Shown here piece after piece: positions 1-9,842 of a stretch of DNA of 25,437 bases; position 1 is the first letter of the stretch, and each line of letters opens with the position of its first letter. The DNA comes from Neolecta irregularis DAH-3 (lineage: Eukaryota > Ascomycota > Neolectomycetes > Neolectales > Neolectaceae), in contig LXFE01000280.1 of NCBI GenBank assembly GCA_001929475.1, positions 1-25,437 of the forward strand, read 5' to 3'. A model generated the notes under the pieces. It was given only the letters and a program-made list of their open reading frames with translations, was not told the DNA's origin and did not search any database. The position numbers were made by a program, and so were the translations under genes.

Positions 1-261
1 TGTGGCGTTGACCAAAAAGGTAATATTTTATTTCACTGTGGCGGCGAACGCGGTTAGTGGCGTTTACGAAGAATATAGTTCGCAAAATGTTAATTTCCAC
101 CAACAAGTATGATATTCCCTGTTTTAGAAAATGGAGATATTCTTTTTGTGTGGCTGGCGAACGCAGCCTTAGAGATCTATAGTACTTTGGTATCGCTTGT
201 CACAGGAAAAAACCCGTGGCTTTTCCGGGCACTAACACTGACAGAGAAGTTTACGCTGGGA

Positions 262-432
262 GACTAGGTGCTGCTATCGACCAGAAATTTGACGCCAAAG
301 GATGGCAATATAAGAAACTTTTTGCCCAGGCAGATAGGGCCATTCCCAATTGTGCATGTTGGGAGCAGTAAAAATTATGGAGTGAGATTGCCGAGTAACA
401 TGAAATGAATGAAATCATCTTTGTGCAAAAAT
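262..432 (+). pseudogene. Decayed Ty3/gypsy-type integrase C-terminal fragment
   Basis: One plus-strand frame reads like the region after the integrase core of gypsy elements: a GD-x-VLLSTRNL motif, then LPRQIGPFPIV, then a VRLPSNMK segment. This order (GDxVLL, then LPxxxGPF, then LPxxMK) is typical of fungal Ty3/gypsy polyproteins. An in-frame TAG sits inside the GDxVLL motif (about position 265) and a TGA follows the LPSNMK segment. No LTRs or other pol domains are visible nearby. I read it as an old, broken remnant. The similarity is from memory and was not searched. Confidence 0.55.
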
Positions 433-700
433 AATTGTTCACGAACAAGCTTCGTTTTCGTTATTGTCTTCATAATCTGAGTACTATAAATTCAATAGGT
501 TCTATTCTTCAGAGATCATCCTCAAACATCATTTTTATTTGTCCAGCAATCAGGGTGCTACATGCCTTCATCCGTTACGCCGTCGCCATCACAGAAGGAT
601 CTCTTTTCCTGCAAATATAAATTATTTGGTTATTACAGGCTTGAAGTATCGGGTTAAGTTATAACAGTTAAGAAACCCGCAAATTGTCTAAAAGAAATAT

Positions 701-770
701 CTGTTAGCAGGATTTCAAGTTGCATAGGTATTCCTGAGAGGTGACGCCTAAACCATTCAGCCATGCTGCC
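701..770 (-). pseudogene. Decayed tRNA-Ser copy
   Basis: Read on the minus strand, the first 33 nt match the 5' acceptor and D-arm half of the intact tRNA-Ser at 870-951 with about 8 mismatches. A T-arm-like stretch (CTTGAAATCCTGC) lies at the expected distance. The anticodon arm is unrecognisable and the 3' acceptor strand no longer pairs with the 5' strand. At about 70 nt it is shorter than a tRNA-Ser. It is best explained as a degenerate tandem copy. Confidence 0.5.
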
Positions 771-869
771 CTTGCAATTCTTCTTTGCAATAAGTAAGCT
801 AGAGCTATACTAAAGTAATATAGGTCTAAATCTTTGGATACATCAAAAATGAACGGAATAAAAGTCTGT

Positions 870-951
870 CGACAACAGCAGGATTTGAACCTGCGCGGGA
901 AAATCCCATGAGATTTCTAGTCTCACGCCTTAACCGCTCGGCCATGTTGCC
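870..951 (-). tRNA. tRNA-Ser (AGA anticodon)
   Basis: An 82-nt minus-strand tRNA. The 7-bp acceptor stem pairs GGCAACA with TGTTGTC (one G-U) and the discriminator is G, typical of tRNA-Ser. The D-arm contains TGGCCGAGCGGTTAAGGC. The anticodon stem TGAGA/TCTCA encloses loop CTAGAAA, giving anticodon AGA. A long serine-type variable arm precedes the T-arm (GCAGG-TTCAAAT-CCTGC). No intron is present. A TTTT run (complement of 861-864) just downstream fits Pol III termination. Confidence 0.95.
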
Positions 952-1572
952 CTCAGATGTTTTCTGAGACAAATGAAATTATATTATTTAACGCAAATAA
1001 AGTGGACTATTTTGCAAGCCCTGTGACCAAGACCTTAACTGCAAGATTAACAATTTCCCCGCTCGTTCCATTCCGCTCAGATATTCCATTAGCATAATGT
1101 TAAAGACTTGAGAATTTGAAGATCCGAAGCAATTATATGCTCTTCACTGTGGAAAGGGCAGATTCTAGTAGTTCTCAAATTTTTGAATGCTGAGTCCATG
1201 CGTGAGTCGCAATGAGGGATGTGAAATACTTTGACAAAAAGAGATATTAATGAGACAAGGTTAATGATGACAGAACAAGTTAACGTGTAGGTCCAAGACA
1301 AGAGTCCGTATTTTCTTCTTCGCCATGACCAGTTGCATCCTGTGGCAATGGAGAGCTCCAACCGAGACTGAAGCGACGATGTATGTGGAGGGCGGTTGGG
1401 CTAGACGTGGGTGTCAATGCCCACTCAAGAACCGAAAGAACGGCCGAGGATGCTTCACCTACACAAGCGCCGGCTAGCATGTTTTAGCGCAGAGCAGGGA
1501 TTGGCCACAAACGCTACACCACATTTGCCTCCGGATCTCACCGTACACCCAGATTTCTGTACTTGCTCCTTC
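952..1572. other. Intergenic region upstream of PPS1
   Basis: No supported gene. Open frames at 1089-1480 on the minus strand look like chance. The PPS1 frame is open upstream to 1411, with in-frame ATGs at 1417 and 1450, so the last 150 bases could be coding if one of those is the real start. Confidence 0.4.
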
Positions 1573-3480
1573 ATGGCTGCTGCTATTTTGCCCTCGTCCC
1601 GCTCAACCATTGCGTCCACCGCGTTTTCCGCACTTAAACACCCGTTTAGTGTGCCTGTTACGCCGCCTGCAAGTCCGCCGTTGCTGCTCAAGAAAACAGT
1701 GCTGCATCCCCCTGACCGGCATCCGCTGCTGCAAGCGAGTCCTGCTGTCCGGGGCGTGTCTGCATCTGTTCTTGCAAATGCATATATCCAGTCGTTGCAG
1801 GAACCCCTTCCCGAGTCAAACACCGTCTTTCCCTGGCTGCATGGCCTCCATCCGCACAACCTCCTCCAGCTGCAGTTCCTCACCGCCATAAACACAGACA
1901 TGCTCAATCCGCCGCCCGTTAGAGGCCTCACAGTCATCCACGTGGATGGTCCCGGACGGCTCATCATGTCCTTCAACCCAGACGACATCCTGCAAAAGGA
2001 TCAAGACTTGTTCCTGGACGTGGATCCTGTGAAAGGCGTGGGTCTGAGAAACTTCAACATCCAGCACGTCAAATGGGCCACCGTGTCGGACATCGTGGTC
2101 TATGGCCGGAGCAAGAATGCAGTCATGGCGGTTGCTGCGCGGCTATCCGCTGCCCAGGCCCAGTGGAAGAATGACCACAACTCAGCCCTGACTTACTCCA
2201 CATTCGTTGTCACTGGTATGACTCTCCTTGGAATAGGGGCACTTATTTCTGAGAACCATTTTCGGTCTTTGAATCCATGTTCCCTACTCTTTGTGGTCAG
2301 ATAGAAAACGGAGCCACCCCTTATAAGCTTGATTTCTTCAACACAGAGCGGGAGGAAATGCGTATTCTTACCGCTGCAACATCCATTGCCAACAACGTCG
2401 ACCTGGGTAACTTTGCCGATTTTGAACTTAACGCTCGTGAGAGACGCTATAAAATATGCATCGAACCTTCTGATAGTGCCACAATCCCCACGATTGAGCG
2501 CCTTCAATCAGTGCTTAGCGCGCTCGACGGTTGCTCTACAGTACTATTTAGTTTTCCTGCATCGGCTAGCATTGAGGCAACTGAAACACATAAATTTGAA
2601 GGAATCGTTCGGAGCTGTAAGTGGTTGTATGACCGAGCCACGGAAGGATTCAAAATCCTAATTCATTGTGGGGATGGCTATACCGAATCCAGTCTCCTCG
2701 CCATCTGTTACTGTATCTATGCATACGGGTGGTGCGTATCCGAAGCTTGGGTTAAACTCCACCGAGATCTTCGCCGGGACTTTTTCGCATTTCCAACCGA
2801 TTTGAGGCTTGTAAAGGCTCTAGAACCGCATCTCCTAGCTGCATCGCCAAACTCCAAGGAAGCTATTCCCCATCCTGAATGGTTTTGTGAGCCTTTCAAT
2901 GGGAGTTTTCCAAGTCGTATTTTACCTCATATGTACCTGGGAAATCTCCTGCATGCGAATAATCATGAAATGCTTCGACAGCTGGGGATTTCAAGGCTGT
3001 TGAGTGTGGGAGAACAGGTCGCCTGGAGCGAGGCTGAAGGATTTGAAGTTATGTATCTTGATAATATTCAAGATGATGGGGTTGATAATCTTGCCCCGGC
3101 GCTGGAGGTTGCTCTTGCATTTCTTGGTACCAGCATTTATCATAAACCCCTGACTCTCTAGATGACGGGTATCGCAATGGTAAGATAACATTGGTCCATT
3201 GCCGTGTTGGAGTATCCAGAAGCGCAAGTGTATGCATCGCGGAAATAGTCCGCAGAACAAGAATATCTTTGCCTAGAGCCTACTTGCAAGCTCGAGCGCG
3301 ACGTAGGCTTCCTGCTAATTCAACGGGTAACATGTAGGTCTCAACATCATTTTGCAGCCCAACCTTCTCTTGATGTATGAGCTTCTTAAATGGGAAGAGC
3401 AAGAACTCGGCAAGCGAGAGCTTGGGTGGGCAGAAATGGCCCATGAAGTAGCTGAATTAAACAAAGTCTACATGGGATAA
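1573..3480 (+). CDS. PPS1: PPS1-like dual-specificity protein phosphatase
   Basis: Proposed exons are 1573-2215, 2254-3126, 3162-3302 and 3338-3480 (599 aa). Introns of 38, 35 and 35 nt are all GT-AG. The conserved fungal PPS1 architecture is visible: a Pro-rich N-terminus, a central domain with VFPWLHG, then EPFSVFE and DFFNTEREEM, a first phosphatase-like motif HCGDGYTES near residue 353, and the C-terminal catalytic signature HCRVGVSRS with Cys near residue 519. It ends in the typical YELLKWEEQE region. The family dephosphorylates phospho-Tyr, Ser and Thr, and in yeast acts in S-phase progression and morphogenesis checkpoints. The start is uncertain: in-frame ATGs at 1417 and 1450 would add up to 52 residues. 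1573 was chosen because its N-terminus resembles the usual short Ala/Ser/Pro-rich start. The next gene on the same strand is the PP2A catalytic subunit. Confidence 0.85.
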
Positions 3481-3764
3481 AATTCGCTGGTTTGTTTTGG
3501 GTAACGGAGTATCGATATGCATTAGACGAACGACGAATTTGGTTTTATCTGTTTTCTGATGTAAGATTTGAATGGCGAGTTTACCAGACTTCGTGTTGGG
3601 GCTGGTCAAAATACTCCACTCCACACCAATCTCCATTCCCATCGTCACAACATCTACATCTATACACCTTCTCTGCATCTTGCTTGCCGTTTATCTTGAT
3701 ATATCAGTACCTGTTTACCCCCTCGACACCCTTCAAACCACTCCTCTTATAGAGACACTACAGC

Positions 3765-4870
<1,106 letters not shown>

Positions 4871-5056
4871 AATAATGACGATAGCCCATTTTCTCTTATT
4901 TTGAGATTAGATTCTTAAGCTCTTGTGATCTCCTTATCAGAAGAATAAATTATTGGGAAAAGGTCAATATTCATTGTTATTTGCATTCAATATGGGGGTT
5001 ACAATATCCGTATGAATGAATTGCATTTATTCAACAACCAATTTGCTTCCTGTCTA

Positions 5057-5884
5057 TCACCCAATAACGACTTTTGATTCCTCAATAAATTCATATTCAG
5101 GAAGTAACTAAAAATCAGCTCAAGGAGAACTTAACAAGGTAAACATATTTTCCAAGTTCAATGGGGCTGGTCCTTTTCTGATTCTTCCAGCTACGGGATC
5201 AGTTCCAAATATCCAAAATATTTATCTTACAGATGTCGTAGTGTGATCCATGACAAGGACAGAACCACCCACCAAATTCTCCACTGTCACCAATTGGAAC
5301 ACAACCAAGATGCTGATAAATCAATTCATACTTCCAAATGAAATAATTACCGTGCAAACGCCCACCATGACCAACCACTCAGGCCTTTTGACCCGTTCAG
5401 CATCTGTCTGCGGATCCCGCAAAGACTTGATGTCAACTTGATTAGCTTCCTCAATTTCTTCCTGAGTTCGATGTCTGAAAAATACTGGCTTCCCTCTCCA
5501 ACTGCCAATTAGATATTTTCATAAAACTACTTACTTAACGGTAAGATTCTGTCCCTCGGGAATTGTAGACAAGTCGACTTCAACTTTTGCCATTGCCAAA
5601 ACATCGGCAGAAGCAGCCAAACTGGAAACGAAATCGGAAACTAGCGCTTTTGCGCCTGCAGCCGTAACAAAGCCCATCGTTCCCACCATAATATAGCTGA
5701 AGGTTCTTGATGTGTCTATGTCGCTTTGTTTCTTATAGTGGGAAAAATCTGGGATTTGAGTGGTTCTTGTGCTGTTGGTTCGAAGGGCAGTCATTGCCGG
5801 TAGCACCGGAACATTGATCGGGGAAAAACGTTTAGATATTAGAGGTAATGAGGATTTGAGGGTTGAAGGGACGCGAGAGGCCAT
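5057..5884 (-). CDS. RIP1: Rieske iron-sulfur protein of cytochrome bc1 complex
   Basis: Exons on the minus strand are 5535-5884, 5351-5501, 5231-5312, 5150-5190 and 5057-5107 (224 aa). The N-terminus is Arg/Ser/Leu-rich and fits a mitochondrial presequence. A hydrophobic transmembrane helix (about residues 64-82, [17 protein letters not shown]) is followed by the Rieske domain with both cluster-ligand boxes, CTHLGC and CPCHGSHYD, then [13 protein letters not shown] and a PEYEF C-terminal strand. The product is the Rieske [2Fe-2S] subunit of respiratory complex III in the inner membrane. The first three introns are GT-AG (33, 38 and 40 nt). The last junction (5108-5149) has no in-phase GT or GC donor (separate entry). 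It is divergent from the CMC1-like gene with 109 bp between start codons and convergent with PP2A. Confidence 0.92.
5108..5149 (-). other. RIP1 last intron, donor not GT or GC
   Basis: On the minus strand conserved exon sequence runs to the Glu of PAPLNLE (ends 5150) and resumes at LLPEYEF (starts 5107). The 42 nt between contain an in-frame TGA, a CTGAT branch-like site and a final TTTTTAG. In the required phase (0) there is no GT. The nearest GT (GTTTACC) is out of phase, although one extra A in the AAAA run before it would put it in phase. The exact 5' boundary is therefore unknown. Confidence 0.5.
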
Positions 5885-5993
5885 TATTGAGTGATTAAAC
5901 AGCGGAGTGGAATTACTCTGAGGTGGTGAGTATTCTGGGCTTTGAGATATCTTCCGGGATTCTCCGACATAAGTATTTCACTTTAGGTTACCC
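5885..5993. promoter_or_regulatory. Bidirectional promoter region, RIP1/CMC1
   Basis: Only 109 bp separate the start codons of RIP1 (minus) and the CMC1-like gene (plus), so both promoters and 5' UTRs must lie in this space or overlap the genes. No TATA box or CCAAT box is evident. Shared control of a complex III subunit and a cytochrome oxidase assembly factor is an inference from layout. Confidence 0.6.
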
Positions 5994-6371
5994 ATGCGTT
6001 TGGATCTAGGTCAGCTGTCGCCAGCGGATGAGGATGAAGTTCGGAAAATAGTCAGGAAAAATGCGTTGCTCCACTGCAAACCAGTCGTTGAAGGTGGGGT
6101 TATTTGCCTTTGTAACTAAGATGCTAGACTACGTTGAGTGTGTCAAACCTCGTTTGATTTCTATGATCTGGCATTGTGGAGACAAGAAGAATGAAATGTT
6201 GAAATGTCTGGGATTATAGTACATGATTTTGCAGCAACTGAACTTACGCTGAATAGCTCGAAGCAGAGGGATTATGATCTCGCGCGGGACGAATATATTG
6301 CCATACTCAAGGGAAAACGCAAGGCAAGAGAGGCTGCTAGACATACTAGACAGCCTCAAGAGAATTTCTGA
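5994..6371 (+). CDS. CMC1: Twin CX9C mitochondrial protein, CMC1 family
   Basis: Exons are 5994-6093, 6128-6218 and 6257-6371 (101 aa); introns of 34 and 38 nt are GT-AG. The spliced protein has two perfect C-x9-C pairs, HCKPVVEDYVEC and HCGDKKNEMLKC, followed after ten residues by DLARDEY and a Lys/Arg-rich tail. This spacing is that of the CMC1/CMC2 family of intermembrane-space proteins, which fold by MIA40-dependent disulfide formation and help copper delivery or COX1 maturation in cytochrome oxidase assembly. CMC1 is preferred over CMC2 because of the N-terminal extension before the first Cys and the ARDEY region; this is inference. Without splicing the frame is broken, which is why no long open frame is seen here. 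Confidence 0.85.
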
Positions 6372-6980
6372 TCGAAAAATGGGCTTATATATCGTTTTTA
6401 CTGGCGTTATGGTATAATTAATTCCTGGGTCGGAAAGCATCTAAATAGATGGAAGTCTTTCGGGTTCTTCAGATAATCCGGCAATGAACGAGAAACTCAG
6501 ATGCATTTACATTCGCTTCTGTAGAAACATGGATTCTACTTTTTTCGTTTCAATATTTAGTCGTGGGCCCATCGTCATCAGATAATTGATGATCAACCAG
6601 AAGGTTTCTGACCGAGATCATCGGAGTATACTCTGATTCATCGCTTACGCTGTGACCAGTTCTTTTGAATTTAAGAGATACGTGCATATTTTTCACTATT
6701 TTTCCAATCCAAAATATTTAATCGATATCGGGAGCTTCGTTTACTTTTGAAAAGTTAAGGAAACGCCTTTTCACATATTGACATTCAATATTTGAAATTT
6801 ACCCTGATAGAAGGCTGGATGAGAAGGATTGAGCGATGGCAACGTCCTTAGCCGCTTGTCTCTCCACCATATCATATCTTCACAACTCCGAGACCAACCA
6901 GCACACCTGCACTATTATTATCCTTAGTGTTGAATAGAAATTAGCTTGAAATTGAGGATGGCATCCACGACAATCGAATT
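6372..6980 (+). other. Intergenic or unresolved 5' region
   Basis: No convincing open frame was found. Short coding-like stretches occur on the plus strand (for example 6835-6930 starting with an ATG), and the frame of the next gene is open back to an acceptor-like TAG at 6942-6944. Upstream exons of the next gene could lie here, but I could not join any with confidence. Confidence 0.3.
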
Positions 6981-7637
6981 ATGAAGATCAGAATTCCGAA
7001 TAAAATTGACGTTGAAGAGGGTCTAGTCGGGAATATTTGGATCCTTCGTGATTTTGATGACCAGATGGGAATGAAAACAGGTTCCCGCAGAAAGGTGGAA
7101 AGATTCCAAAAAATGGGTGAACTCATTTTTTTCTTGAACGTCGTATTCTTGATGCTAATAGCAATTTCACAACGACTTTTATGGAGCATATTCTTGTCAA
7201 GGATCCAAACGCCCTTTCGATTATTCGCGTAGTTGTTCGAGCGACGACGAAATTATACTTGGACTTCGACCCGTTCTCACTGACCAATTGTCTGGAACAA
7301 TTTATCAAAATCAACCTCAACTTCTCTCTTCCTTGAATGAACAACAGCAGAGAGATAATCGATACCTCGATTGGGACTTCACAATGATTGCTAGAGGATC
7401 ACCTGAAAATTTCGAGATATATCAACCCTCTCCAGTGTGTAGCTAGTTCAATAATCCAAGAGTTTTCCCTTTAAGCAGTGGAGCAATATCGACAACACGA
7501 AGCATATCATCCTAAATGTCAACAAACCAGTTACCCAAAAGCTTTTATGGATGGATCCAGAAATATTGTCCATCGTGCTACTATTAGGAACATGTTGTGT
7601 AATCCACACGATATACTTCCTCTGGCGATGGAGTTAG
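6981..7637 (+). CDS. Unrecognised protein with C-terminal transmembrane segment
   Basis: Proposed exons are 6981-7094, 7162-7434 and 7476-7637 (182 aa). All junctions are phase 0 and GT-AG (introns 67 and 41 nt). After joining, the frame is open across all three exons and shows normal codon use. Visible features are an N-terminal KIRIPNKIDVEEG segment, a middle part rich in Gln and Asp, the stretch YLDWDFTMIARGSP, then KLLWMDPE and a roughly 20-residue hydrophobic span (ILSIVLLLGTCCVIHTIYF) three residues from the stop. It is probably a single-pass membrane protein with its bulk on one side. I do not recognise the family. The true start may be upstream (frame open to 6945). The 67-nt first intron is long for this window, so the join at 7095-7161 is the weakest part. 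It is convergent with the SNARE gene. Confidence 0.45.
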
Positions 7638-7859
7638 GCAAGAAATTTCCCGAGGTATTCACTTCTTCCCGATATTGTGCTTAGCCGATTTAGCTTGCGC
7701 CAATTAGGATCGTGTCGCCGTTTGATTTATATGAGTTGGACTGAGGAGATATCCAAGTCAAGGGGCAGGAGGATCAAGGTCTATATGTGAAAACATCCAG
7801 CACATAAATTAAATAAATCGTTCGATGTACCAGACCAATGCGGAAATCCGAAATGATAA

Positions 7860-8656
7860 TTATTTAAACACCATGATCAAAACCAATAGTATCACGATTA
7901 AGATCACGATGGTGGTAATTTGACCTGGTGCGTTATTGATTTCTAGTAAGAGAGCTCTACCGTTGTCTCTGGCTTTCTGGGATATCCTCCTCAACCTTCT
8001 CTTGGCGATATCTAATCTACTCTGACTTCGATCCACCAGTCCATCCATTTCTTCTAGTATTTCACCATGGTGTTCCAACTCATTTCCTATCTGCAAACTC
8101 AAATCGCGTTGTCTACCGATGCTCTCGGACAAGTGATCCAGTGAAATATCTTGGTCGTTCATTATTTGCTGTTGAAACTGGAGGACTTCATGATCTTCCA
8201 TTTCCTCCGCTTCTTCTCGGAATCTAACCTGTTTCTTTGCAACAGGTTGAAAAAAACTGTTCAAGTAAACATTGCAGGGCGTGTTGCAGATAACCTTTCT
8301 TCTGCAACAGCTCGTGTTGGAGGCAACTGAAGCGAGCCCTGATGAATTTCTCCGTCCAACATTCCAACAAGATTATCATATTGATTATGTAGTCGTATCA
8401 ACAAGTCTTCCCGTTCCTTTAATTGTTTGGATGGATAGCGGTCTCCTGATTGCTCGAAGCGAGACTGTTCCTCTTCGAGTGTTCGCACTCCGTTCCGAAG
8501 TGTTTCCAGACCTTTCTGAATTTCGTCTTTGTCTTGCTGCGATGGTTCTAGTGACAGGGATTTCAAACGATTGTATTCCTGAATGGAACTGTAGAGAACG
8601 GAGTCGGCGAGAAGGGTTAAATGGGAGATGACGGGATCGCTCTTAAAGGTGGTCAT
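7860..8656 (-). CDS. SYN8: SYN8-like Qc-SNARE (syntaxin 8 family)
   Basis: Exons on the minus strand are 8295-8656, 7961-8256 and 7860-7924 (240 aa). The protein has an N-terminal helical region with heptads, a t-SNARE coiled coil from about DHLSESIGRQRDLSLQIGNE to KRRLRRISQKARDN with the zero-layer Gln, and a C-terminal tail anchor (TTIVILIVILLVLIMVF). This is the layout of endosomal/vacuolar Qc-SNAREs (yeast SYN8, S. pombe fsv1), which drive fusion in the endosome-vacuole pathway. The first intron (8257-8294, 38 nt) restores the frame between the two halves. The second (7925-7960, 36 nt) is inferred because it is GT-AG, of typical size, and falls exactly between the SNARE motif and the membrane anchor. 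It is a multiple of three without a stop, so retention would add 12 residues. Confidence 0.85.
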
Positions 8657-8694
8657 GTCGGAAGATATGGAGGTTTACGAGACGGACACACATC

Positions 8695-8735
8695 AATCAA
8701 TCAATCCCAATCCAAGGCCCTTGGATTGATTGATT
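8695..8735. repeat. Palindrome plus ATCA tetranucleotide runs before SYN8
   Basis: A 10-bp perfect inverted repeat (CAATCCAAGG at 8708-8717 with CCTTGGATTG at 8719-8728, one-base centre) is flanked by runs of ATCA on the left and TGAT on the right, which are themselves complementary. It could fold into a hairpin. It lies about 50 bp upstream of the SYN8 start codon, in the 5' UTR or promoter. Confidence 0.8.
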
Positions 8736-8941
8736 GAATAATTTAGTCAGTATCGCTGAAATGATGGTCTGCTAAGCAACGATCTGTTCTTGGAACAATA
8801 CTACCTCTGGACTGGGTATTCATCTCTTTTAATATTGCTATTTTTACATCATAGATGCTCCACTGCTCTCGATTACACCAAATCTTTGCGAATTTTGACC
8901 GATATACTATCGCCACTTTATTTGTGAATCTGCTGCAAACT

Positions 8942-9030
8942 CCCGCCCGCCCGCCTCGCTCTCCCGCCCGCCTCGCTCTCCCGCCCGCCTCGCTCTCCCG
9001 CCCGCCTCTCTCGCTCGCTCTCCCGCCGCC
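8942..9030. repeat. GC-rich 17-bp tandem repeat, G4-prone on minus strand
   Basis: Three perfect copies of the 17-bp unit CCCGCCCGCCTCGCTCT (8946-8962, 8963-8979, 8980-8996) are followed by degenerate copies to about 9030. The plus strand contains only C, T and G. The minus strand carries repeated GGGCGGG blocks that could form G-quadruplexes. Open frames through it on either strand are low-complexity Arg/Ala or Pro/Ser artefacts. Confidence 0.9.
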
Positions 9031-9185
9031 ATCAACTGCGTACACTTTAAGCGACGATAACCCTGGATGTAGTATCTCATGGAGGTTAGTATCATACCGT
9101 AGTTCCCTGGTCGCATATGAATTCGATAGATGCAACCAGAGGACTACGTGAATGCCATATAGTTTTACCCAGATTCTGCCATTGC

Positions 9186-9236
9186 CCAATAATGACGTCA
9201 TGTCAAACCCATCCCCACTCATTATGTATATATAAA
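9186..9236 (+). promoter_or_regulatory. CCAAT box, CRE and TATA box upstream of the 9268 gene
   Basis: In 50 bp the sequence holds CCAAT (9186-9190), a perfect palindromic CRE TGACGTCA (9193-9200) and a TATATAAA element near 9229, ending about 32 bp before the ATG at 9268. CCAAT boxes bind the fungal HAP/CBF complex, a known regulator of mitochondrial genes, and TGACGTCA is the ATF/CREB bZIP site. Occupancy is not shown by sequence. Confidence 0.6.
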
Positions 9237-9267
9237 TGGCTTATCTTTTCAGCAGTGGTGCGTTAAC

Positions 9268-9689
9268 ATGTCTCTCTCTGCCCTTGCTCGCACTCTCCGT
9301 AGTCGTGTCAGTCCGTTATATTCTACCGTCATGCGGTACGGTTCGTCTGGAAGGTACATACTCTACGACCCAGTCAGTGTTAATGGGGTATCTAGTTATA
9401 TGTCCAATAATGATCCTCATGTGCTTGTTCTCTGAAATTAGCAAGTGAACTCACTGTAAGATCCTTGAAAAGGACAAAGAGAAATCGCTCAATGATGAGT
9501 CTGAAGAAAGTCTTATGAAAAATGCACCAAAATGGGACGAGAAATTGGCCAGTGAAAGTGAGGCATATGTATATCCCAACCAAATTACACATCTCATGTA
9601 CTTAGATCAAAGCAGATAAAGAGGATGTTTCTAGTATTAGCGAGTTACAACGAAAGACAGTAGAAACGGTCAAGAAGAAGTACAAGTAA
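9268..9689 (+). CDS. Small conserved fungal mitochondrial protein
   Basis: Exons are 9268-9353, 9396-9426, 9461-9568 and 9606-9689 (102 aa). Introns of 42, 34 and 37 nt are GT-AG. The N-terminus (MSLSALARTLRSRVS, then MRYGSS) is rich in Arg, Ser and Leu with no acidic residue, as in a matrix-targeting presequence. The rest resembles an uncharacterised fungal family I recall with a DPxVLEKEKxxxL box, then APKWDEKLASESEA and a C-terminal ADKEDVSSISELQRKTVE segment; all three are visible here after splicing. No function is known to me. The first intron is a stop-free multiple of three, so its removal rests on splice signals and on the family lacking that insertion. Confidence 0.65.
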
Positions 9690-9842
9690 ACTTCAGTCAT
9701 CGTTGCAAATATGTCTTGTAATGCTTGCCAAAAACTATTTTGGATCCGCAAAATATTGGATACTTTAGGTATCTTGGCTATATAACATGGACAGTATATA
9801 TAACCACGATCCACCTATCAATTACCAGAATGTTTAGTGTTC

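Noticed and set aside
1455-1988. 177-aa minus-strand open frame
   Set aside because: It overlaps PPS1 exon 1 antisense; high GC content there keeps several frames open, and the plus-strand frame is the conserved one.
8743-9222. 159-aa minus-strand frame and 98-aa plus-strand frame
   Set aside because: Both are created by the 17-bp tandem repeat and have low-complexity Arg/Gly/Ala or Pro/Ser content.
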